48,617 nt of DNA from an uncultured Chlorobiaceae bacterium (GTDB lineage Bacteria > Bacteroidota > Chlorobiia > Chlorobiales > Chlorobiaceae). Below are positions 43,255 to 48,617 of this stretch, piece by piece (positions within the stretch are counted from its first letter, which is position 1; each line of letters begins with the position of its first letter). The notes under the pieces were generated by a model. That model saw only the letters and a program-made list of their open reading frames with translations, searched no databases and was not told the DNA's origin. A program made the position numbers and the translations under genes. Where the stretch lies: positions 1 to 48,617 of the forward strand of contig CAJEXQ010000015.1 of NCBI GenBank assembly GCA_903994635.1, in the 5' to 3' direction.

Positions 43255-44625
43255 TTACTGTTTGGTGGCTATGTTGCCAGTGGTAAAATCAAGAACACTT
43301 TTTTGCAGCGCCAGATTGTAGGTGGCCTGTGAAAGGTTGGACTGGGCATTGAAGAGAGTTGCCCGTGCAGCGCTAAGCTCCACAAAGCTTGCAGCTCCAA
43401 GTTCATACTTCCTTTTGATTGCCGTAAAGGCCGATCGCGCCGCTCTAACGCTGACTTTGGCGGTCTCAATCTGGGTGAATGCCGAGGCATATTCGCCAGC
43501 GGCCTGATGAAGATCAATGACAATATTTTTTTTCAGATCCTCATAATCAAGTTGAAGGTTCAACTGGTTGATTTTTGCCGATTCAACCGCATAGCGAGTC
43601 TGAAAGCCGTCAAAGAGCGCCCACGAGAGGCTTAGCCCCGCCGAATATCCTACGGTATCCCCAAGTTGCTTTGAGAGTGGGGGATAGGCGTACTCATGTT
43701 TCAGATACTCCATCCCTCCGGAAGTGACATTGAGATTCAGATCAACCGTCGGGTACCATGAGGCGCGGGAGGCCTTGATTTGCCATTGTGCCGCCTTGCT
43801 TTCCAGCGCCTTGCTATTCAGGTCGACGCGTCTCTCAAGAGCAATGGTGACAAGGGAGTCAATATTTGGCCTGGAGAGCAGAGGCGCTTCCAGCTCCCTT
43901 GGCTCAGGAACAAGGATAACCTCTGTTTTTGGGTCGATGCGCAGCCGTCGAACAAGTTCAAACATACTCCGGTTCATTCGGGTCTCAGCCTTAATCACCG
44001 AGAGGTGACTTTGCTCTGCATCAGCCTCCTGCTGGTAGCGATCGGTCATTGATTTCAGACCAGCCTTGAACTGCCGATCAGTAAGAGTAAGTTGATCCTG
44101 AGCCGACAAGAAGTTTTCGCGCGAAATATCATACAGCTCCCGGTCGAGAAGAAGCTGAAAATAGCTCTGGGTAACATCGAGTACAATACTCTGCAATGCC
44201 CGTGCAAGGGAGTGTTGAGCAGCGCTCTCCCTGTTCAGCGATGATTGCAGTGATGCGTAATCCCTGAAGCCGTTAAAGAGGTTGAGCGACGTTGATAGGG
44301 CGAGCTCAACCGATTTTCTGGTCGTTTTGTTGATTTCTGTTACAGGATTGTCGAGCAGACTGTATGTACGGCTGAGCGAATAGGGTGTATAGCCTGCCGA
44401 TGCTGAAATTCTGGGAAGAAAAGTTCCATAACTTCTCAGGAGATCAGCTCCCTGAAGTTTCAGGTTGTATTCAGCCTTTTTTGCGGCGGTCGCATTTTGC
44501 AGCGCGGTCTCAATGCAGTTGGCCAGAGAGAGCTTTTTTTCGGCAACTTCAGCACACCCTCCGGTGGAGGGTGGAGCGAGTAACAGTGCAACAAAGCAGA
44601 ATGAAAGTAAAAGTTTGAACAACAA
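43255..44625 (-). CDS. TolC-like outer-membrane efflux channel
   Basis: A 456-residue outer-membrane factor with a signal sequence (MLFKLLLSFCFVALLLAPPS...). It has two OEP repeats of alternating helices and strands: ANCIETALQNATAAKKAEYN near 34 with GTFLPRISASAGYTP near 72, and RRVDLNSKALESKAAQWQIKASRASWYPTVDLNLNVT near 265-301. The end reads ELSAARATLFNAQSNLSQATYNLALQKSVLD, the usual C-terminal helix. It is the first gene of the efflux operon, so the complete path from inner to outer membrane is encoded in one unit. No regulator gene accompanies it. Confidence 0.92.
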   Translation of the reverse strand: MLFKLLLSFCFVALLLAPPSTGGCAEVAEKKLSLANCIETALQNATAAKKAEYNLKLQGADLLRSYGTFLPRISASAGYTPYSLSRTYSLLDNPVTEINKTTRKSVELALSTSLNLFNGFRDYASLQSSLNRESAAQHSLARALQSIVLDVTQSYFQLLLDRELYDISRENFLSAQDQLTLTDRQFKAGLKSMTDRYQQEADAEQSHLSVIKAETRMNRSMFELVRRLRIDPKTEVILVPEPRELEAPLLSRPNIDSLVTIALERRVDLNSKALESKAAQWQIKASRASWYPTVDLNLNVTSGGMEYLKHEYAYPPLSKQLGDTVGYSAGLSLSWALFDGFQTRYAVESAKINQLNLQLDYEDLKKNIVIDLHQAAGEYASAFTQIETAKVSVRAARSAFTAIKRKYELGAASFVELSAARATLFNAQSNLSQATYNLALQKSVLDFTTGNIATKQ

Positions 44626-44771
44626 GATCCCCGCACTAACCGTTTAGAGTGTCAACTATCGTCATTTCTATGTATGAATGTAACACAATATTTATGTCGG
44701 CTAAATAGTTTCAGTCGCCGCATGCACTTTTACTGACAGATCGGCACTGTACTACCTTTTAATCTCTCAGG

Positions 44772-44860
44772 GTTGAATTCCCCACCGCTTGCGGTGAAAG
44801 CTTGCTGAATTCTTCTATAAACAGATACCCCGCTGCTTGCGGCGGGGAGCTTCATTGGAT
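44772..44860. repeat. paired GC-hairpin element (possible IS200/IS605-type end or remnant)
   Basis: Two hairpins share the loop CTTG and core CCGCTTGCGG: CACCG-CTTG-CGGTG (44783-44796) and CCCCGCTG-CTTG-CGGCGGGG (44828-44847). The first is flanked by two copies of TGAATTC (44774 and 44806), and the second is followed by GAGCTTCATT. Subterminal hairpins of this sort are the recognition sites of IS200/IS605 transposases and of small palindromic elements derived from them. No transposase is between or beside them. It fills the 255-base gap between tolC and the TPR-like gene. Confidence 0.5.
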
Positions 44861-44880
44861 CCAGGAATATGATGTGCGCC

Positions 44881-45456
44881 CTACAGCCGATCCAGAAGCG
44901 AATCAATCTCACTCTGGTAAAGTCCAGCATTGTGTGGTTTGAGCTGGATAAGATGCGTATAGATTTTTATTGCCTTTTTATAGGCACCCTGTGCCGTGAA
45001 AAGGTTGGCCAGGCTTTCAGTGGGTACGGCAATGGCGGTATCGTCCGAAAAAGGCAGTTTTTGTTCAAGTATCGAGGTCGGATCGGCATTTTCAGATGTT
45101 TTTACCCGTTCAAAGCTCATAAGGGCCATTGAAAGCTGTTCAAGCTCATCGGTGACAGGGTCGAATATTTCTGTTGTTGCGCTCTCATCCTCTTCGTATG
45201 GTGAAGATTGAAGGTTACCAAGCTCTCTCCATGCAACCTGGTTTGCTGGAGCTATAGAGCAACATCTTCGCAGATAATCACCAGCAAGAGATCTTCTGTT
45301 GAGGCCAAGCAGTGCTTTTGCATAGAGCAGATGAAACAGGTAGGAGTCCGAAAAGAGGTCTGAACAGGGCTCAAGCTTGCCTATGCCCGCCTGGAACTCT
45401 CTTTTTGAAATATCAAGCGAAACTTCAGCAAAAAACAGGTGCGGATTGGTGATCAT
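44881..45456 (-). CDS. TPR-like protein of unknown function
   Basis: A 191-residue protein with tetratricopeptide-type helix pairs. One is near residues 36-72 ([35 protein letters not shown] then [11 protein letters not shown]), and one near the C-terminus ([45 protein letters not shown]). An acidic, low-complexity middle ([23 protein letters not shown]) separates them. Such proteins usually act as binding scaffolds. Its ATG overlaps the ddl stop in ATGA, so it is translated together with ddl, perhaps with a cell-wall role. Confidence 0.72.
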   Translation of the reverse strand: MITNPHLFFAEVSLDISKREFQAGIGKLEPCSDLFSDSYLFHLLYAKALLGLNRRSLAGDYLRRCCSIAPANQVAWRELGNLQSSPYEEDESATTEIFDPVTDELEQLSMALMSFERVKTSENADPTSILEQKLPFSDDTAIAVPTESLANLFTAQGAYKKAIKIYTHLIQLKPHNAGLYQSEIDSLLDRL

Positions 45457-46535
45457 GACCGCTTCATTTCCAGAGCAAGTTCCAGCAGGCGCTCCACAAG
45501 TTCCGGAAAGGGGATACCGATTGATTCCATAAGCCTTGGATACATGCTGATATCGGTAAAGCCAGGAATGGTATTGACCTCGTTCAAAACAATGGCGCCC
45601 GTCTGCTCGTCAACAAAAAAATCCACTCTCGACATGCCACTGCACCCCAGCACCTTGTATACCTTGAGGGCAGCAACTCTCACCTTTTCCTGAAGATCAG
45701 CAGGAATACGGGCAGGAATAAAGAACTGCGCTGTATTGAAGATATACTTGTCCTGATAGTCATAGAACTCCTTGCCGGGCTCAATTTCACCACACAGGGA
45801 TGCTATGGGTTGCTGATTGCCGAGCACAGCAACTTCAATCTCCCTGCCTTTGATCGTTTTTTCAACCAGTACCTTCCAGTCGAGCGAACAGGCGCTCTCA
45901 AGCGCAGGCTGGAGCTCCCCCTGACGATGTACTTTTGTGATACCGATTGATGAGCCGAGACTGGCAGGCTTGACAAAAAACGGGTACTCAACCTGTTGTT
46001 CAATCAGCGTGTGAACCGCTTCGGGATCAAGGAGATAGTCGGCGCTGAAAATAGTTATGGATGGAGCAACCGCAATCCCCGCATCAGCAACACAAAGCTT
46101 GGTAAGCGCCTTATCCATGGTCAACGCCGAAGCCAGAACGCCACACCCTGTGTAGGGAATTCCACACGTATCAAGAAAGCCCTGAATTCGTCCATCTTCT
46201 CCATAACTCCCATGCAGGGCAAGAAAGGTCAGATCAATCGATGCAGCCTTGAAGTTAAAATCAAACGGTTGCTGTTGAGCTTGTTGAACCATGCGGCGAA
46301 GGGTCGTTCTTGCCTCTTCGAGGGAAGTGCTTCTCAACAGGGTTGAAAGATCAAGGTTCAGAATATCCTGGGCAACACCCTCACAAAGCCACGCTCCCTC
46401 ATGCGTTATATAGAGCGGTAAAACCCTGTATCGCTCATGATCCAGATTGGCCGCGATTGATTGAGCTGAAATAACTGATATTTCATGTTCAGCAGACCTG
46501 CCTCCAAACATGAGTGCAACCGTAAGACCTGGCAT
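45453..46535 (-). CDS. ddl: D-alanine-D-alanine ligase
   Basis: A 360-residue ATP-grasp enzyme making the D-Ala-D-Ala end of the peptidoglycan precursor. Motifs are [19 protein letters not shown] near residue 9, [23 protein letters not shown] near 108, [15 protein letters not shown] near 190, the omega-loop region [10 protein letters not shown] near 260 with the tyrosine expected for D-Ala (not D-lactate) specificity, and [18 protein letters not shown] near 318. ATG 46535 is preferred because AGGA precedes it; the frame is also open to TTG 46556. It is divergent from the lipM-like gene. Confidence 0.95.
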   Translation of the reverse strand: MPGLTVALMFGGRSAEHEISVISAQSIAANLDHERYRVLPLYITHEGAWLCEGVAQDILNLDLSTLLRSTSLEEARTTLRRMVQQAQQQPFDFNFKAASIDLTFLALHGSYGEDGRIQGFLDTCGIPYTGCGVLASALTMDKALTKLCVADAGIAVAPSITIFSADYLLDPEAVHTLIEQQVEYPFFVKPASLGSSIGITKVHRQGELQPALESACSLDWKVLVEKTIKGREIEVAVLGNQQPIASLCGEIEPGKEFYDYQDKYIFNTAQFFIPARIPADLQEKVRVAALKVYKVLGCSGMSRVDFFVDEQTGAIVLNEVNTIPGFTDISMYPRLMESIGIPFPELVERLLELALEMKRS

Positions 46536-46663
46536 GAGTTGTATTCCTGATGACAATTGAGGTGAAGAGAATTTTTCAGGAAAATAGCCCTCTTGCAGAA
46601 CATTTCCCTACACTTTTTTTGATGCAAAATCCTTTTCCGCTATCTTGTTCCAAAATTTGAGCA

Positions 46664-47455
46664 ATGAACACTCTCTTTTCAAAGGTCTACGCTCTGGATT
46701 CCGGGTTGCACACCGGAGAAGAAAATATGGAGTTTGACCGGCGTTTGATGGCCTCCTTTCTTGATGGTCGATTTCAGCAGCAGTTTGGCACCAACTGTTG
46801 TCTCTGGAGATTTTATGGCTGGTGCCCTTATGCCATCACGGTAGGGTATAATCAGGATATTTCAGCTCTTGACAGTATTAAATGCGCCTCGGCAGGCATT
46901 GATATTGTCAGAAGGCCCACCGGCGGCAGGGCAGTCTTTCATGCAGAAGAGTTCACCTACAGCTTTTTTACCGAATCCACAGAGCAGAATGCAACGCTTT
47001 ACCGTATGGTGCATGAGGTGATTCAACGTGCACTGGAAGGGCTCGGCATTCATGCCGAGTTTTGCCGTTCAACACTGAGCAGACCCCAGGGTGAGGCATC
47101 ATCCGGTTCTGTGAGTTGTTTCACCGCGTCGGCAAAATATGAACTTCAGGTAGAGGGACGGAAACTGGTCGGATCAGCGCAACGCAGAAACCATAACGTC
47201 CTTCTACAGCATGGCTCGCTGCCACTTTCTTCACGCCACAAGGAGCTTGGTACCTTTGTTGCACTGCCGGATGGTGAAGTTTTTAATGATGATATACGAG
47301 AGGAGATGGAGCGAAAAACCACCTCACTCGAAGAGATTCTTGGCTACATGCCAGAATATGCACGACTTGCAGAGCTGATGCAAAGCGCAGCGGGGGAGAT
47401 ACAAGGCGTTGATGCGATCGTGCTTCATCCAGACGACTTGTCAGAAATTTTATAG
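46664..47455 (+). CDS. octanoyltransferase, LipM-like (lipoate/biotin ligase fold)
   Basis: A 263-residue protein of the BPL_LplA_LipB fold. It has RFYGWCPYAITVGYNQD near residue 48, IVRRPTGGRAVFHAEEFTYSF near 83-103, CFTASAKYELQVEGRKLVGSAQRR near 151-174, and LQHGSLPL near 182. The cysteine in the block before YEL matches the acyl-carrying Cys of LipM, and LplA-type lipoate ligases lack it there. Transfer of octanoyl groups from acyl carrier protein to lipoyl domains (or a relay) is therefore likely. LipA is not nearby. panB follows 38 bases downstream on the same strand. Confidence 0.8.
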   Translation: MNTLFSKVYALDSGLHTGEENMEFDRRLMASFLDGRFQQQFGTNCCLWRFYGWCPYAITVGYNQDISALDSIKCASAGIDIVRRPTGGRAVFHAEEFTYSFFTESTEQNATLYRMVHEVIQRALEGLGIHAEFCRSTLSRPQGEASSGSVSCFTASAKYELQVEGRKLVGSAQRRNHNVLLQHGSLPLSSRHKELGTFVALPDGEVFNDDIREEMERKTTSLEEILGYMPEYARLAELMQSAAGEIQGVDAIVLHPDDLSEIL

Positions 47456-47493
47456 GGTAACAGTATATTTTCAATCAATTAAGCGGTAAAGCC

Positions 47494-48327
47494 ATGAACA
47501 AAAGCGTTCAGCAAAAAGCATCCCATGTCACCACAAGAAGGTTGCTTGATATGAAACAGAACGGTGAAAAAATATCAATGCTGACCGCATACGACTATAC
47601 CATGGCGAGAATTCTCGACCGTGCTGGTATTGACGTGCTTCTGGTCGGCGACTCGGCCAGCAATGTGTTTGCCGGTCACAGCACAACGTTGCCAATCACG
47701 ATTGAGGAGATGATCTATCACGCCAAGGCGGTTGTAAAAGGCGTGCATGATGAAAGCGGTCGAGCGATGGTGGTTATCGACATGCCCTTCATGAGCTATC
47801 AGCTCTCAAGCGAAGAGGCGTTACGCAATGCTGGCAAAATCATGAAAGAGCACGAGTGTGATGCTGTCAAGCTGGAGGGTGGCAGAGTTATTGCTGATAC
47901 CGTCAAGAGAATTACTGATGTCGGCATTCCCGTCATGGGCCATCTCGGCCTCATGCCACAGTCTATCTATAAATACGGCAGTTACCGGGTAAGGGCCCAG
48001 GAGGAGAAAGAGGCTGAAGAGCTTCTTGAAGATGTCGTTATTCTTGAAAAGGCAGGAGCATTTGCTATTGTGCTCGAAAAAATCCCCTCTGCCCTGGCCG
48101 CCGAAGCGACTCGCTCACTCACCATTCCCACCATCGGCATCGGCGCAGGAGTTGAATGCGACGGCCAGGTACTGGTCATCAACGACATCCTCGGCCTCAA
48201 CCGCGAGTTTCATCCCCGTTTTGTTCGCCAGTACGCCGACCTGAATACCGTCATTGAGCAGGCGGCCCGGCGGTATGTTGACGATGTGAGGCGGCGGGAC
48301 TTTCCGTCGGTGGATGAGAGTTACTGA
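47494..48327 (+). CDS. panB: 3-methyl-2-oxobutanoate hydroxymethyltransferase
   Basis: A 277-residue TIM-barrel enzyme, first step of pantothenate synthesis, using 5,10-methylene-THF. Motifs seen are [32 protein letters not shown] near residues 28-59, [11 protein letters not shown] near 92, AVKLEGG near 124, [23 protein letters not shown] near 148, FAIVLEKIP near 190 (catalytic Glu), and [22 protein letters not shown] near 212. Full length. Its folate cofactor links it to metF, but the genes are far apart; coaD at 20093 acts later in the same pathway. Confidence 0.96.
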   Translation: MNKSVQQKASHVTTRRLLDMKQNGEKISMLTAYDYTMARILDRAGIDVLLVGDSASNVFAGHSTTLPITIEEMIYHAKAVVKGVHDESGRAMVVIDMPFMSYQLSSEEALRNAGKIMKEHECDAVKLEGGRVIADTVKRITDVGIPVMGHLGLMPQSIYKYGSYRVRAQEEKEAEELLEDVVILEKAGAFAIVLEKIPSALAAEATRSLTIPTIGIGAGVECDGQVLVINDILGLNREFHPRFVRQYADLNTVIEQAARRYVDDVRRRDFPSVDESY

Positions 48328-48333
48328 AGAATA

Positions 48334-48546
48334 TTGTTTTATTCCGAATCAATTGACAGCGACGATGATTTGAGCGACTCCGACGGAAGGCAGGTCATCA
48401 TTGCCTGGGATATCGGCAATAACCGCATGGTAAATATCAAGGTCTCCCTGAGCCCCGAGAATTACCGCACAGCATGTGATGCGCATAAAAATAGCAGAAC
48501 AGTATCACCTAAACTGAGCGATAATCAAACCCAGCAAGCAAAGTAA
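48334..48546 (+). CDS. short unknown ORF, possibly not a gene
   Basis: A 70-codon frame from TTG 48334 to 48546. Its acidic start (ESIDSDDDLSDSDGRQ) leads into a beta-rich IIAWDIGNNRMVNIKVSLSPENY and a polar tail. It starts 6 bases after the panB stop and has no ribosome site or ATG. The central stretch looks like real protein, so it may be a small conserved protein of the Chlorobi, but I recognise no family. The last 70 bases of the window show no feature. Confidence 0.4.
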   Translation: MFYSESIDSDDDLSDSDGRQVIIAWDIGNNRMVNIKVSLSPENYRTACDAHKNSRTVSPKLSDNQTQQAK

Positions 48547-48617
48547 GGTCCGAAATCAAGCAAAGAAAAACAAGAAGTCAAACTTATAGCCAAAAAGCCG
48601 AAATGTACCTGATTTAT

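Overview
The window looks like chromosomal DNA of a green sulfur bacterium (Chlorobiaceae). The main support is a small protein that resembles the CsmB/CsmF chlorosome envelope family, together with the overall protein content and moderate GC. This is an inference from sequence character, not a database result. Nearly all of it is compact housekeeping DNA; no stretch over about 300 bases lacks a gene.

Left edge (1-1.6 kb, minus strand) is accessory DNA: the end of an ISL3-type insertion sequence cuts into a KGGVGR-motif ATPase gene that is also frameshifted, and a small clan AA aspartic protease gene lies beside it. From 1.8 to 6.6 kb, plus strand, come a very large FAD/iron-sulfur oxidoreductase (DUF3683 + FAD oxidase + CCG modules) and an aminotransferase. 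From 6.6 to 10.7 kb come the RNase P RNA, a zinc-ribbon coiled-coil protein, tRNA-Leu(CAG), rpmG, lysA and metF. From 10.7 to 16.6 kb are a ComEC-like channel, a P-type ATPase and an exported nuclease-like protein.

From 16.7 to 25.8 kb a plus-strand run of closely spaced genes joins unrelated core functions: a small unknown protein, purC, dedA, a transketolase N-terminal subunit, rsmD, coaD, an aspartate-type aminotransferase, an acyltransferase, ricT and metG. It is followed by the initiator tRNA with its own promoter and terminator, and by a NamZ-like muramidase. Minus-strand genes from 27.2 to 32.7 kb are cfa with a perfect sigma70-type promoter, a STAS protein with an AT-hook-like tail, a small conserved protein, an orphan OppC-like permease, rplY and prs.

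From 32.9 to 38.7 kb are lpxD (frameshifted in a G7 tract), a Nif11-like small protein with a strong promoter, a second and different P-type ATPase, an Hsp20 chaperone, the CsmB-like protein and an NTF2-like protein. From 38.8 to 44.6 kb is a complete five-gene tripartite efflux operon in the order TolC-like, MacA-like adaptor, ATPase and two MacB-type permeases. The right end holds a paired GC-hairpin element, a TPR-like protein, ddl, a LipM-like octanoyltransferase, panB and a short unknown ORF.

The most useful leads are the lpxD homopolymer frameshift, the doubly broken KGGVGR ATPase, the solitary Nif11-like gene, the STAS/AT-hook fusion, the orphan extended permease whose ribosome-binding site lies inside the rplY terminator, and two P-type ATPases with unusual transmembrane motifs. 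No complete new defence or mobile system is visible, and there is no CRISPR array.
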